64,000 bases of DNA, taken from contig BQJR01000003.1 in the NCBI GenBank assembly GCA_021604805.1, forward strand, positions 496,001 to 560,000. Reading direction: 5' to 3'. The translations under genes and the position numbers were made by a program. The stretch comes from Planctomycetota bacterium. GTDB lineage: Bacteria > Planctomycetota > B15-G4. The notes under the pieces were generated by a model. That model saw nothing but the letters and a program-made list of their open reading frames with translations, ran no database searches and was not told the origin of the DNA. The stretch's first letter is position 1; each line of letters starts with the position of its first letter. Shown here in pieces: positions 1 through 11,377 of the stretch.

Positions 1-68
1 CCCCGCTCAGCGCCCGATCATCCCGTCCAGCACCCCGCCACTCGGCGGCTCGTTCGCGCTGGCTCGGT

Positions 69-97
69 TTGCCGGTCCCCTGGGGCTGGGTTAGGAT
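69..97 (+). promoter_or_regulatory. Predicted sigma-70-type promoter of the first radical SAM gene
   Basis: TTGCCG at 69-74 and TAGGAT at 92-97 are separated by 17 nt, the ideal housekeeping spacing. The -10 element ends only 8 nt before the ATG at 106, so transcription would begin at or next to the start codon. No Shine-Dalgarno sequence fits in between, which suggests a leaderless mRNA. This is inference from sequence alone. Confidence 0.5.
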
Positions 98-105
98 CAC
101 GCACC

Positions 106-1416
106 ATGAAGCTGTTCAACTTCGTCCTCGCGACAACCGGCCCCACGCTGACGAATCTCAAGATTCTCAGCCGCTACGCGTATTCCGCCACGCGCCACCT
201 CACGCCGCGCAAGGCCCTCAACATGGCCAAAGTGGAGTGGGCACGCTTCCGCGGGAGCGATGTCGTCGGTGGCCTGCCCTACGTGCTCAAGATCGAGACG
301 ACGAACGTGTGCAACCAGCGTTGCCCGTTCTGCCTCGACCGTGATCGCAGCAAGATCGACGAAGAGGGCCGCGGCTTCGGCAAGATGCACCTCTCCTGCT
401 TCAAGCAGATCATCGACATCCTCGCGCCCACGACCCTGCGGCTGAACATGTACGGGTCGGGCGAGCCGGTGCTCTACCCCGACATCTACGAGTTCATCCG
501 CTACGCCGCCGACAAGAACATCGGCGTCACGATCTCGGCCAACCTCTCGGCCTTCAAGAAGGAGAACGCCGAGAAGCTCGTGGCCTCGGGCCTCGAGCAC
601 TTGATCGTGAGCTGCCACGGCGCCAGCCCCGAGACCTACGACAAGTACAACGTGGGCGGCGACTTCTGGAAGACCCAGGAGAACATGAAGGCGATCTGCG
701 ACGCCAAGAAGAAGCTCGGCAGCAAGCGCCCGTTCGTCGACTGGCAGTTCCTGCGCTTCAGCCACAACCAGCACGAGATCCCCAAGGCCCGCGAGATGGC
801 CAAGGAGCTCGGTGTGAACATGGTGCGCTTCATCAACCCGAACATCCCTCCGGAGCACAAGGAGGAGTGGCGCCCGCGTCGCGACGACGAGATCGCCGAC
901 GCCAACCGTGGCGAGGGCAAGGTCAACGCCAGCCCCGGCGTGCACATGAGCGAGGACGCACAGGCCGTGGCCCGCGGCGAGCGCAAGGTCGTCAACGACG
1001 CCGACCGCCCCACCGCCGAGGTCAACACCTGCTCCTGGCTCTACCGCTCGATCTTCTTCAACTGGGACGGCGGCATCCTGCCCTGCTGCGACGGCACCAC
1101 CGAACCCGGCCACGACCTCGCCCACTTCACCGGCCAGACGCTCCAAGAGTTCAAAGACTTCTGGAACGGTGACAAGTACCGCGAGCTGCGTCGCATGGCG
1201 AACTTCCGCATCCCGCGCGAAGAGATGGACCAGAGCACCACCTGCGGCAAGTGCATCAAGCCGCACATGCCCTTCATCCTCTACGAGCGCGGCTTCAAGC
1301 TTCCGAGCAAGTTCGAGAAGCGCTTGCTCGAGACCGAGCCCGACCTCCCCAGCAAGCGCACGCAGTGGGAGAAGACGGGCGAGACCGTCTCCGAGGCTGT
1401 CACCAAGGGCATGTGA
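106..1416 (+). CDS. Radical SAM/SPASM domain protein
   Basis: A 436-residue radical SAM enzyme. The [4Fe-4S]-SAM motif is C69-NQR-C73-PF-C76 inside the usual beta-1 context (IETTNVCNQRCPFC), followed by a GSGEP-type strand near residue 119. The C-terminal part carries a SPASM-like cysteine set (C309, C327, C328, C380, C383) that would bind auxiliary clusters. Family members modify peptides or small molecules, or serve lipid and carbohydrate pathways. No precursor peptide or partner gene lies nearby, so the substrate is unknown. The 60-residue N-terminal extension before the core is unusual but has good coding character. The start ATG lies 8 nt after a strong -10 box. The next gene is convergent. 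Confidence 0.85.
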   Translation: MKLFNFVLATTGPTLTNLKILSRYAYSATRHLTPRKALNMAKVEWARFRGSDVVGGLPYVLKIETTNVCNQRCPFCLDRDRSKIDEEGRGFGKMHLSCFKQIIDILAPTTLRLNMYGSGEPVLYPDIYEFIRYAADKNIGVTISANLSAFKKENAEKLVASGLEHLIVSCHGASPETYDKYNVGGDFWKTQENMKAICDAKKKLGSKRPFVDWQFLRFSHNQHEIPKAREMAKELGVNMVRFINPNIPPEHKEEWRPRRDDEIADANRGEGKVNASPGVHMSEDAQAVARGERKVVNDADRPTAEVNTCSWLYRSIFFNWDGGILPCCDGTTEPGHDLAHFTGQTLQEFKDFWNGDKYRELRRMANFRIPREEMDQSTTCGKCIKPHMPFILYERGFKLPSKFEKRLLETEPDLPSKRTQWEKTGETVSEAVTKGM

Positions 1417-1466
1417 GCACGGGGCGGGGCATGTAAGCGCGGGGCGAGGCGCGCACGACCGGCGCG

Positions 1467-3272
1467 TCAGGAAACGCCGGTGCGTTCCAAGCGCTTGCGA
1501 GCCGTCGGGTCCAGGATCTTCTTACGCAGCCGGATCGACTGCGGCGTGACCTCCACGAGCTCGTCTTCTTCGATGTACTCGAGCGCGTCTTCGAGGGAGA
1601 AGCTGCGCGGCGGCGCGACCTTGAGTGCTCGGTCGGTGCCCGAGGTGCGCATGTTCGTGAGCTTCTTCTCCTTGCACGGGTTCACGGTGATGTCTTGCGA
1701 CTTGCAGTGCTCGCCGACGATCTGCCCCGAGTAGACCTGGCTCGACGGCGTGACGAAGAAGTCGCCGCGATCCTGGAGCGCGTCGAGCGCATAGGCCGCC
1801 ACGCGACCGGTCTCCGAGCTGGTGATCACACCCAAGCTGCGACGCGGGATCGAGCCGCGCGTGGGTTCGTAGCCGCGCAGGATGTGGTGCATCACGGCCT
1901 CGCCACTGGTGAGCGTGAGCATGCGTGAGCGCAGGCCGATGAGGCCGCGTGCTGGGATCACGAAGCGCAGGCGCGTGGTGCTGCCCTGCGGGTCCATGTC
2001 TTCGAGCTCGCCGCGACGCAAGCTGGCCGCCTCGATGACCTTGCCCGCGAAGTCGCCGGGCACGTCGACCGTGAGGGTCTCGACGGGCTCGTGCAGTTCG
2101 CCGTCGACCTCGCGATCGAGCACGCGCGGGCGCGACACGGCGAACTCGTAGCCCTCGCGACGCATCGTCTCGATCAAGATACCGAGGTGCAGCACGCCGC
2201 GCCCTGACACGCGGAAAACCGACTCGCCACCGGGGTTGTCGACACGCAGCGCCACGTTGCTGCGCAGCTCGCGCTGCAGGCGATCACTGATCTGACGACC
2301 GGTGACCATCTTGCCTTCGCGCCCGTTGAAGGGTGAATCGTTCACCATGAAGTCCATGGCGATGGTCGGTTCGTCGATGTTGAGCGTGGGCAGCGGCTCG
2401 AGTGCGTCGGGCGCGCACAGCGTGGTGCCGATGGTGATGTCGGGATAACCCTGCACGGCCACGATGTCGCCGGCCGAAGCTTCGTTGATCTCACGTCGAC
2501 CGAGATCGCTGAACTCGAAGAGCGCCACCACGCGCCCCGCATGCGGCTTCTCACCAGGACGTACGGCGGAGAGCGCTTGTCCTTTGCGGAGCGTGCCGCG
2601 GTCGATGCGCCCCACCGCCACGCGACCCACGAAGTCGTTGTGATCGATGGTCGTGACCTGCAGGCGCGCGGCGCCTTCGGTGCTGGGCGGCGCCGGCACG
2701 TGCGCTTCCACGGATTCGAAGAGCTTGCGCGTGTCGGTCTCGGGACCGTGCGGTTCGTTGCGCACCCAACCATCCTTGCCCGACGCGTAGAGCACGGGGA
2801 AGTCGAGCTGGTTGTCGTCGGCACCGAGGTCCACGAAGAGATCGAAGACCTCGTTGAGCACTTCGTCGGGGCGCGCCATGGGCTTGTCGCACTTGTTGAT
2901 CACGACGAGCACCTTGAGGCCGGCTGCGAGCGCCTTGCCGAGCACGTAACGTGTCTGCGGCATCGGGCCTTCGTAGGCGTCGACGAGCAACAGCGCACCG
3001 TCGGCCATCTGCACCACGCGCTCCACTTCGCCACCGAAGTCGGCGTGACCGGGCGTGTCGATGATGTTCACCTTGAGGTCACCGATGCGCACGGCGACGT
3101 TCTTGCTGAGCACGGTGATGCCGCGTTCGCGCTCGAGCTCGTTGGAGTCGAGCACGCAGTCGACCCGCGCGGCGCCTTCACGGAACACGCCCGCGTCGGC
3201 GAGCATGGCGTCCACGAGCGTGGTCTTGCCGTGGTCCACGTGGGCGATGATGGCGATGTTGCGCAGGTTCAC
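1467..3272 (-). CDS. typA: Ribosome-binding translational GTPase TypA/BipA
   Basis: A 601-residue translation-factor GTPase with the BipA layout. G1 is AHVDHGKT (residues 10-17), G3 is DTPGH (72-76) and G4 is NKCD (126-129). Domain II, an EF-G-like domain V and the BipA-specific C-terminal domain follow. It binds the 70S ribosome and supports large-subunit assembly and stress adaptation. The GTG at 3272 is chosen because the protein then begins [17 protein letters not shown], exactly where the family begins. An upstream in-frame start would add 40 residues of low-complexity sequence. It lies 188 nt downstream of gdhA on the same strand, a gap that suggests its own promoter. Confidence 0.95.
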   Translation of the reverse strand: MNLRNIAIIAHVDHGKTTLVDAMLADAGVFREGAARVDCVLDSNELERERGITVLSKNVAVRIGDLKVNIIDTPGHADFGGEVERVVQMADGALLLVDAYEGPMPQTRYVLGKALAAGLKVLVVINKCDKPMARPDEVLNEVFDLFVDLGADDNQLDFPVLYASGKDGWVRNEPHGPETDTRKLFESVEAHVPAPPSTEGAARLQVTTIDHNDFVGRVAVGRIDRGTLRKGQALSAVRPGEKPHAGRVVALFEFSDLGRREINEASAGDIVAVQGYPDITIGTTLCAPDALEPLPTLNIDEPTIAMDFMVNDSPFNGREGKMVTGRQISDRLQRELRSNVALRVDNPGGESVFRVSGRGVLHLGILIETMRREGYEFAVSRPRVLDREVDGELHEPVETLTVDVPGDFAGKVIEAASLRRGELEDMDPQGSTTRLRFVIPARGLIGLRSRMLTLTSGEAVMHHILRGYEPTRGSIPRRSLGVITSSETGRVAAYALDALQDRGDFFVTPSSQVYSGQIVGEHCKSQDITVNPCKEKKLTNMRTSGTDRALKVAPPRSFSLEDALEYIEEDELVEVTPQSIRLRKKILDPTARKRLERTGVS

Positions 3273-3460
3273 GGGAGGGCCGTCCGCTGAGGGTGTCGCC
3301 CGAAACGTCCCCCTTTGGGGATCGTGGGCGAACGGCGCAGCGTAGCGCAGTCCGTGAAGCTGGGGAAGCATGACACCCGCCGAGCATGCCACCCTTGGCC
3401 CGTCAGCCTGAGCTCAGCCCTTCCGCCCTCTGGTGTCCGGCTGAGCGGGCGGCGCGCGAC

Positions 3461-4747
<1,287 letters not shown>

Positions 4748-4791
4748 CGGGGCAGTCCTCGGGACCGGTTGGAAAGGAGCCGGGCACAGGC

Positions 4792-4797
4792 ACTGTA
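4792..4797 (-). promoter_or_regulatory. Possible -10 element of gdhA
   Basis: TACAGT on the minus strand lies about 45 nt before the gdhA ATG, giving a leader of roughly 38 nt that contains a GAGGA ribosome-binding site. No convincing -35 is visible at 16-18 nt, so this is a weak call. Confidence 0.3.
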
Positions 4798-4849
4798 GGC
4801 CGCGCCCTGCAGCGGATCGAGCTGAAGCGCAGAGACTCCTCTCGGCAGT

Positions 4850-6391
4850 TCAGCGCTCCAAGGCGTAGAGCCAAACCTCGGGACTGCTCGACAGCTTGCG
4901 CGGGGCGCTCTCGGACGCGCGATCGAGCGCCGCGCGCAGTTGCGGGTCGGGCGCGCGCGGCCAGGGGGTGAGCAGGAACCAACTCGCCTGCGGCAGGCGC
5001 TGCCGGGCGTCCCTCAGGGCGGCCGCGCTCTCGACGCCGCCGCGCACAGGCGTGTCGGCGTAGAAGGTCACCTCGGGTCGCATCATCACGAAGCGGTCGC
5101 CCGAAGCCCCCGGGATCAGCACGTTCGTGTCGTAGTTCGTGAGCACCCATGAGCCGGGCGGCAACTCGCGCGCCAGCGCCTGGCCGACGCGCGCCGGGAG
5201 CACGTCTTCAGTGAGCTGGGCCTGCGGACGCAGGAAAATCCCCGCCAAGGCGAGCGCAGCCGCGAGCCCCATCAGCACCCGCCAGTGCGCACCGAGCGCC
5301 ATCACCAGGCCGGCCCCCAGCGCCGGCGCCAAACCGAAGACCCAGTACGCGTGCTCGAGCATGCCAGCCGGGAAGACCGCAGCGTGCAGCACCGGGGGCA
5401 GCACCAACAGCATCCACACCACACGACGCGGACAGCGCGGCGCACGCCAACACCACAAGGCCAAGCCGGCCAGCCAGATCGGGAAGCCGGGCAACAACGC
5501 GTGCACCTGACGCGCCCAACTGCCCACGCGCTGGCCCCAGTCCACCGAGTCTCCCCCCGCGGCTTCACGCGGCGAGAGCACCTCGCCCGGGCCGCGACTG
5601 CTGACCGCCGTGAGCAAACGCTCGAAACCCTCGGCTCCGGGTCGCGTGGCCAACCAAGCAGCCACGCTCGCGAACACGAGACAGGCCCACCCCGCGAGCA
5701 ACAACCCTCGGCGCCGCGTGGCTCCGCCGCGGGACCACACCGAGAGTCCGAGGAGGACGGGCGCGTAGAGCCCGTACCAGTCCACCCAACCGGCAAGCAA
5801 GGTGAGCAGCAGCGTCGGCCACAGGGAACGCTCACCCGCGAGCGCGCGACGCCCCACGAGCAGCACGCCGAGGCTCAGCGCGAGCACGATCGGACCCTGC
5901 ACTTCCACGTGCGTGCCGTACACCCAGGTCATCGGGAACAAGGCGGCGAGCAACGCAGCGAAGGCGCCGGTGCGCACGTCGGTCACGGAGCGCACGAGAC
6001 TCGCGAGCAACACGAGCGACAGCAAGGTGGCCAAGGCGGCAATGCCGCGCGCGACGTCCTCGTGCACCCCGGTCACGCGGAACACGTTCGCCATCAACCA
6101 ACCGAGGCCGGGCGGATGGTGCAGGTAGGTTGCCTGCGCGCCGAAGGCTTCGCTCTCGGTGAGCAACAGCGGCGCGCCGCCTTCGACCCAACCCCAGCGC
6201 AAGTGGTTGCGCGCCACGTGTGTGTAACGCGCGCCGTTGTGTCCGAGCCAGGAGCGACGGAACTCCCCGCCGAATCCCGGTGACATCCCGAGCGACGCCA
6301 CGATCAGGGCCAGCGCCAGCACGACCCGCGCCACGAGCGACGAGGCACGGCCCGCCGCATCGTCCTGCGGGACAGACCGGGGCGCACTCAT
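4850..6391 (-). CDS. Membrane glycosyltransferase, GT39/ArnT-like
   Basis: A 513-residue multi-pass membrane protein. After a short cytoplasmic N-terminus there is one hydrophobic segment, then a soluble loop ending in the motif YLHHPPG (near residue 90). That motif is typical of PMT/ArnT-like glycosyltransferases that use polyprenyl-phosphate sugars on the outer face of the inner membrane. About eight further hydrophobic segments follow, then a C-terminal extracytoplasmic domain. It probably transfers a sugar to lipid A, a glycan or a protein. The lpxK gene 58 nt upstream on the same strand makes a lipid A or envelope role attractive, but this is inference. The start ATG is followed by a Ser/Ala/Arg-rich leader. 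Confidence 0.75.
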   Translation of the reverse strand: MSAPRSVPQDDAAGRASSLVARVVLALALIVASLGMSPGFGGEFRRSWLGHNGARYTHVARNHLRWGWVEGGAPLLLTESEAFGAQATYLHHPPGLGWLMANVFRVTGVHEDVARGIAALATLLSLVLLASLVRSVTDVRTGAFAALLAALFPMTWVYGTHVEVQGPIVLALSLGVLLVGRRALAGERSLWPTLLLTLLAGWVDWYGLYAPVLLGLSVWSRGGATRRRGLLLAGWACLVFASVAAWLATRPGAEGFERLLTAVSSRGPGEVLSPREAAGGDSVDWGQRVGSWARQVHALLPGFPIWLAGLALWCWRAPRCPRRVVWMLLVLPPVLHAAVFPAGMLEHAYWVFGLAPALGAGLVMALGAHWRVLMGLAAALALAGIFLRPQAQLTEDVLPARVGQALARELPPGSWVLTNYDTNVLIPGASGDRFVMMRPEVTFYADTPVRGGVESAAALRDARQRLPQASWFLLTPWPRAPDPQLRAALDRASESAPRKLSSSPEVWLYALER

Positions 6392-6449
6392 GCGCGCATC
6401 CTTGCGAGCGAGCGGTGTCCGCGCGCGCTCATGGCGTGCGCGTCACGAC

Positions 6450-7469
6450 TCAGTCGTCGAAACCGGGGAGTGGCGGCAACTCGCCGTCGAGCTCCAGATC
6501 GATGCTCAAGCACAGCACGTCTTCGTGACCGGGGATGCGCGCGACCTTGGCCGCGTCTTTCTCGGTGCAGAGCAACTCGGAGGTGCCGGCTTCGGCACGC
6601 ACCTGCGCCATGCAGGCGGCGGTGAAGGCGTGGTGATCGGGGAAGGTCGTCATGCCCGTGACGTGCGCGCCGAGCGCTTCCACCGTGTGACGGAAGCTGG
6701 CCGGCGACGCGAGTCCGCAGAACAGGTGCACGCTGCGACCGGCGAGCGAGTCGGTGGGCTGTTCCTCGCCGCCCGTGACAGCACGCACGCCGCGCGGACG
6801 GTGCACCGCGCTCAGCACGGGCACACCTCGTTTGTACGCACCGAGCGCCGCGATGCGCGCGCGCAGCTCGTCTTCAACGAGCATCTCGGAGTGACTCATC
6901 ACGACCAGGTCGGCGCGGCCCAAGCCCGAGGCGGTTTCGCGCAGCGGGCCGGCGGGCAAGACCTCGCCGTTGCCGAGTGGCGCGCGCGCGTCGACACACA
7001 CGATGTCCATGTCGCGGTGCAGCCGGCGATGCTGCATGCCGTCGTCGATGATCGCCACGTCGCACCCGCGTTGCGCCGCTTCGATGGCGCCCGCGAGCTT
7101 GTTCGTGGTCACGATCAGCTCCACGCCCGGCACGCGCTCCGCGATCAACGCGGCCTCGTCGCCCAGGCCGTCGTCGGTGGCTTGCGCACCGTAGCCGCGC
7201 GTGACGACCGCCACCTTCTTACCGGCCGCGAGGCCGCGCCGCGCGAGCGCGATCACCAACGGCGTCTTGCCCGTGCCACCCACCGTGAGGTTGCCCACCG
7301 AGATCACCGGGAGTTCGGCCTTCCCGGGTTGCACGAGCCCGCTGTCGTAGAGCGCGTTCTTCATGCTGGTGGCGAGCAGGTAGAGCAGCTGCAGCGGGAA
7401 CAGGACCACGCGCAGCAACACGCTCAAGAAGTCGTTGCGGCCGGAGAGCAGGTTCTCGGCGACGCGCAT
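6450..7469 (-). CDS. lpxK: Tetraacyldisaccharide 4'-kinase
   Basis: A 339-residue lipid A kinase that phosphorylates the 4' position of the disaccharide precursor at the inner membrane. It has an N-terminal hydrophobic helix, the LpxK P-loop region GNLTVGGTGKTP near residue 60, and the DDGMQHRRL motif characteristic of the family. The length is normal. GAGG lies 7 nt before the ATG. It follows the ParA-type ATPase gene by 47 nt and precedes the glycosyltransferase by 58 nt. Its presence shows that this organism makes lipid A and has an outer membrane. Confidence 0.93.
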   Translation of the reverse strand: MRVAENLLSGRNDFLSVLLRVVLFPLQLLYLLATSMKNALYDSGLVQPGKAELPVISVGNLTVGGTGKTPLVIALARRGLAAGKKVAVVTRGYGAQATDDGLGDEAALIAERVPGVELIVTTNKLAGAIEAAQRGCDVAIIDDGMQHRRLHRDMDIVCVDARAPLGNGEVLPAGPLRETASGLGRADLVVMSHSEMLVEDELRARIAALGAYKRGVPVLSAVHRPRGVRAVTGGEEQPTDSLAGRSVHLFCGLASPASFRHTVEALGAHVTGMTTFPDHHAFTAACMAQVRAEAGTSELLCTEKDAAKVARIPGHEDVLCLSIDLELDGELPPLPGFDD

Positions 7470-7516
7470 CGCGGAGCCTCACATCGGGGGGACGGAATGC
7501 GCGCGGGGGCGCGGAG

Positions 7517-8482
7517 TCAGCGTTCGGGATCGCCGATCGAAGTCGACGCGCCCGCTTCTCCCGCTTCGGTGGAGGCTTCGTCGGCGTCCCAGCTCGAGTC
7601 GGACTCCGGTGCGTCAGTGGAAGGCGACGCGTCGGGTTCCGAACTCTGCTGCGACGTCGGCGAGGGCGACTGTGGAAGCTCACCCACCACCGGAGAGGGC
7701 GCCTTATCCTTCCGCTCCAGGAGCTCCTGTGCAAGTGCCAGGTAGTCCTGAGCGCCGGCGCAAATCGCGTCGTACTGGAAGATCGTCTTGCCGTGACTGG
7801 GCGCCTCGGCGAGCTTCACGTTGCGCCGGATGACGGTTTCGCAGAAGGCGTCGCCGAAGTGGCTCTTGATGTCGTCGATCACGGCCTTGCTGAGCTTGGT
7901 CTGCGGATCGTGACGCGTGCTCACCATGGCGCTGATGCGCAGCTCAGGATTCAGCCGACGCCGCACGAGCTGCACGATGTCGAGCAGCTTGCCCAAACCC
8001 TGCAGCGCGAAGAACTCGGCCTGGATCGGCACGAAGACCTCGTCGCAAGCCACCAGCGCGTTGAGCGAGAGCAGGCCCAGGCTGGGCGGACAGTCGATCA
8101 GCACCCAATCCCAGGGATCGCTGCCGCCGTAGGCTTCGACCGCGGTTTCGAGGGCGTCGCGCAGCACGACCTCGCGCCCCACCGTGTTGACCAGCTCGAG
8201 TTCCATGCCGGCCATGTCGACCGAGGCCGGGGCCACGAACAACCGCGGCTCGCTGCTGGCGCGCACCACTTGCCCCAGCGTGGCCTTGCCCTGGAACAGC
8301 TCGTAGAGCGAAGGCGAGCAGTTCATCGGGTCGAAGTCGAGGTGCACCGTGAGGTTGCACTGTGGATCGAGGTCGAGCACCAGCACGCGGTGCCCCATGC
8401 GAGCCAGCGCGGCTCCCACGTTCACCGTGGTGGTCGTCTTGCCGACGCCACCCTTCTGATTGATGATCGCGACGCGTCGCAT
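7517..8482 (-). CDS. parA: ParA/Soj-type chromosome-partitioning ATPase
   Basis: A 321-residue ParA/MinD-family ATPase starting MRRVAIINQKGGVGKTT, the deviant Walker A with the signature lysine. A switch I/Walker B region (DCPPSLG) lies near residue 125. The last 50 residues are Ser/Pro/Asp-rich and probably disordered. The start at 8482 puts the Walker A at the N-terminus as in the family; the frame stays open upstream but is low-complexity. No ParB gene or parS-like site is adjacent, so it may be an orphan ParA serving chromosome segregation or the positioning of another cargo. It is divergent from an unknown gene, with 142 nt shared between them. Confidence 0.9.
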   Translation of the reverse strand: MRRVAIINQKGGVGKTTTTVNVGAALARMGHRVLVLDLDPQCNLTVHLDFDPMNCSPSLYELFQGKATLGQVVRASSEPRLFVAPASVDMAGMELELVNTVGREVVLRDALETAVEAYGGSDPWDWVLIDCPPSLGLLSLNALVACDEVFVPIQAEFFALQGLGKLLDIVQLVRRRLNPELRISAMVSTRHDPQTKLSKAVIDDIKSHFGDAFCETVIRRNVKLAEAPSHGKTIFQYDAICAGAQDYLALAQELLERKDKAPSPVVGELPQSPSPTSQQSSEPDASPSTDAPESDSSWDADEASTEAGEAGASTSIGDPER

Positions 8483-8611
8483 GCTGTGTGGGCACCTCTT
8501 CTTCGTGCGGCGCCGCCGGTTCGTCGCGTGGCCCGGGCCGAGCCCGGAAGACCTCGCGGCGAAATCCTCCCCGCGAACCCGTCGCAGGGAGCCTCCCGGC
8601 CGCCGAATCGC

Positions 8612-8617
8612 TAGAAT
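8612..8617 (+). promoter_or_regulatory. -10 element, probable leaderless start
   Basis: TAGAAT ends 7 nt before the GTG at 8625. That places the expected transcription start at the start codon and leaves no room for a ribosome-binding site. The -35 region is not recognisable. Confidence 0.45.
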
Positions 8618-8624
8618 CGCCGTC

Positions 8625-9992
8625 GTGAGCACTCGCGTCGAGGAACTTTTCGATACGTCGGTCGACTTGGTCCGGCAGGGCAAGCTGCGCGGCGCGCTGC
8701 TGACCCTGCTCGACGGCCTCGCGGAGGACCCGTTGCACCTCCCCAGCCTGGAGGCGGCCGCGCGCATGTGCGGCCTGCTCGGAGCCCCCGAGGAGGGCAC
8801 GCTCTTCGAGGACGTCTTCAAGGAGCCCGACGACCTGGGCGCGCGCCACCGGCTGGCCTTCCACATGGTCAACGAAGGCCGCGCCGACGTGGCCGTGCAG
8901 CTGCTCGAGCGCAGCATGGACAGCATCGAGTCCGGCCCGCAAGAGGCCCTGCTGCGCCGCGAGCTGGCCTTCGCGCAGCTCCAGAACCGCGAGTTCCAGG
9001 GCTGCCTGCGCACCCTCGCCCCGCTCGACCAGGGCAGCGACGAAGCCGCCGACCTGGCCGACTCGGAACTCATCTACGTGCGCCTGCTGCAGGCCGAGGC
9101 CGCCATCTACGCCGACCGCCGCGAGTTCTCGCGTCGCCTGCTCGAGCAAGCCGAGGCGCTCGTGCCCAATGATGAGCAGCGCCAGACCCTCGATGCGCTC
9201 TACGCGTTGCACGGCCGCGCGCGCCACTTCCCCGAACTCACGGCCGCCGGCCTGCGCGAGTGGCACTTCATCCAGCACGCCTCGATGCTGCTCAAGACCG
9301 CGGGCGGCTACTTCGAGGACGGCTCCTTCGCGGGGCGCTTCGAGATGCTCGACCTGCGCGTCGACATGGTGGCCTTCCTGCTGAAGCGCCTGATCGACGT
9401 GCTGGCTTGGTCCGGGCTCGAGCACGAGTGTGTCGTCCCCACGAGCGACGTGGCCGCGCCGCTCGCGCACGCGCTCGGTCAGGAACTCGGCTTGCCCGTG
9501 CTCGACGGCCTGCCCGACCGTCAAGGTCGCGCGGCGCTGCTCGTGGCCGCCAACGCCGCCGAGCTCGGCCCGCTCTCAGCTGGCCTCGTGCGCAACCGCC
9601 GCGAGCTCACCGTCTTCGCGCTCAACCTCGACTGGACACGCGACGCACCGGTGTGCCCCGAGATCGTGGGCGTGCTCGCCGCGCGCAGCTTCCTGCCCTG
9701 GGAGACGCGCTACACGCACGATCCCGATGCTGGCACCACGCGCGCGCTCGAACCCGACACCCAGGCGCCCGAGCTGCTCGGCGAACAGATCGTCGAAGCC
9801 TTGCGCGCGCTCCCCGACGACCCCAAAGCGCACGACAAGTTTTTCATGCATTACGAGCCGCTGCGGTCGGAATTGCTGCTCGGCAACGAGTCAGGCAACC
9901 CGACGCGGCGTCGCTTCACCCAACTCTCCCCGGCCTGGACACCCCAGAGCCCGGCAGCACGCGCCCAACAGGCGAGTGAAGGGCAGGGTTAA
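8625..9992 (+). CDS. Conserved hypothetical protein, TPR-like N-terminal half
   Basis: A 455-residue soluble protein with no signal peptide or membrane segment. Residues 1-200 are helix-rich with TPR-like spacing (leucine/alanine pairs, several LLEQAEAL-type helices). Residues 250-440 look like a separate alpha/beta domain with alternating hydrophobic strands, and the tail is Pro/Ala-rich. I do not recognise the family. The GTG at 8625 is chosen because a TAGAAT -10 box stops 7 nt upstream; upstream codons in the same frame overlap the divergent parA promoter region. It converges on the next gene, and the two stops share the palindrome TTAA. Confidence 0.7.
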   Translation: MSTRVEELFDTSVDLVRQGKLRGALLTLLDGLAEDPLHLPSLEAAARMCGLLGAPEEGTLFEDVFKEPDDLGARHRLAFHMVNEGRADVAVQLLERSMDSIESGPQEALLRRELAFAQLQNREFQGCLRTLAPLDQGSDEAADLADSELIYVRLLQAEAAIYADRREFSRRLLEQAEALVPNDEQRQTLDALYALHGRARHFPELTAAGLREWHFIQHASMLLKTAGGYFEDGSFAGRFEMLDLRVDMVAFLLKRLIDVLAWSGLEHECVVPTSDVAAPLAHALGQELGLPVLDGLPDRQGRAALLVAANAAELGPLSAGLVRNRRELTVFALNLDWTRDAPVCPEIVGVLAARSFLPWETRYTHDPDAGTTRALEPDTQAPELLGEQIVEALRALPDDPKAHDKFFMHYEPLRSELLLGNESGNPTRRRFTQLSPAWTPQSPAARAQQASEGQG

Positions 9993-11377
9993 CTGCGCTG
10001 CGCGCGGCGGCGTCGTGACAGGAGTCGCAAGAGCCCCGGTAAGAGCAGCAGCAGTGGGAGACCCCACTTCGCGCTGTACGCGACCCGCTCGAACTCGAGC
10101 GGATCAAGACCGTGAAAGAACTTGGCGTCGTAGCGCTGACCGACCAGAGCCTCGAGCGGCAACAGGTCGGGAGGGTCTGCCTGCGCGTAGTGTTTCTGGA
10201 TGACGGGGAGCACGTCGTCGGAGGTCGCTTGGCGACGACCTAGATAAGCTTCACGCACGCGTGCCGGATCCTCGCGCAACTCCGTGGGCTCACCGCGAAG
10301 CGTCACGCCGTAGTCGGGGTCGAGCACAAAGACTTGCCCATCCGGCGAGGTCACGCGCGCCACGACGTGCACGCCCGAACCCCAGAGCTGTCCATCGATC
10401 CCGTCTTCAGCGAGCAGTCGCAGCAGTGTGATGGATTGCGCGCCGCAAGTGCCGAGCCCACGTCGCAAGGCGCGGCCGGGATCCTGAAACTCATAGTTGT
10501 CGTAGCGCCCGTCGTGGTTGAGTGCGGCAAGGAGCCAGTTCTCGCGCGCATCGAGGCGCATGGCGTGCTCCTCGTCGACGAATCGCTGGTGCACGTTCGT
10601 CATGCGCTGGTTGACGGCAGCCGTCACGGCGTCGAGGAATGCTGCATCGTCGATCATGCCGGCGAGGAAATCGCGACGCGCGGCGCCGAGCGCCGCCTGA
10701 GCCTCGGCGTGATCGAGTGTTGTGTCGTTGTCGCGACTGGCGAAGCGTGTCGGCAGGTCACGAGGGAAGAAGAGGCCGAACAAGTTCACCAACAGAAGTG
10801 TCCCCCCAACGAACGCGCACGTGGCCCACGTGACGAAAAACACCCGTGCGCGCGCTCTGCGATCGCTGAGCCAGATGGCGCCCCCGACAAGCGCGCCCGC
10901 CGCGAAGAGCGTCCACCACTCAGAGGGCAACAGCAGCGGGACCTCGAGGGTGTACCGCAGGCCGTTGGTGTTGGGGTCCGTGTTGTCGGACGCCGAGAAG
11001 TAGAGCGTCTCGCCCCAGTGCGAGTAGGCACCACCACCGACGTCCACGATCTTCGTGTGGGCCTCGTGTGCCGGGCCGATTGGTACGCCGTCTTCGCGCA
11101 GCTCAACCTGCGACGCACCCGACCGTTCTTTGCCGTCACTGGGAGCAACCAGCGGCGGGCGGCCGAGGACGGGCAGGCGGGTGTTGTACGCATGCTCACC
11201 GTAGGCCACGAACGGTGGAGCGAGCTCCAAGACGTACGAAGTCGGTGCGATCCGGGCCCCCGCGAGCACGGCCAGAGCCGTGCATGCGAGACCGAGAGCG
11301 AGTGCGGACCAGCGTAGAGCAGCAAGCACGTTGCCCAGTTTCCTCCGAAGTCCCCCGCAGGGGGCGTAGTGCGCCAC
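9989..11377 (-). CDS. Membrane protein with transglutaminase-like domain
   Basis: A 462-residue protein with a hydrophobic N-terminal segment, an extracytoplasmic stretch, a second pair of membrane segments around residues 155-210, then a soluble domain and a C-terminal hydrophobic helix followed by Arg-rich residues. The soluble domain has a transglutaminase-like core: Cys311 in LGTCGAQS, a His in GVHVVARV, and an Asp in LDPDYG. This gives the Cys-His-Asp order of cysteine peptidases and transglutaminases. Substrate unknown. The start is GTG at 11377, with AAGGA 9 nt upstream. The stop overlaps the convergent stop of the preceding gene. Confidence 0.7.
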   Translation of the reverse strand: MAHYAPCGGLRRKLGNVLAALRWSALALGLACTALAVLAGARIAPTSYVLELAPPFVAYGEHAYNTRLPVLGRPPLVAPSDGKERSGASQVELREDGVPIGPAHEAHTKIVDVGGGAYSHWGETLYFSASDNTDPNTNGLRYTLEVPLLLPSEWWTLFAAGALVGGAIWLSDRRARARVFFVTWATCAFVGGTLLLVNLFGLFFPRDLPTRFASRDNDTTLDHAEAQAALGAARRDFLAGMIDDAAFLDAVTAAVNQRMTNVHQRFVDEEHAMRLDARENWLLAALNHDGRYDNYEFQDPGRALRRGLGTCGAQSITLLRLLAEDGIDGQLWGSGVHVVARVTSPDGQVFVLDPDYGVTLRGEPTELREDPARVREAYLGRRQATSDDVLPVIQKHYAQADPPDLLPLEALVGQRYDAKFFHGLDPLEFERVAYSAKWGLPLLLLLPGLLRLLSRRRRAQRS

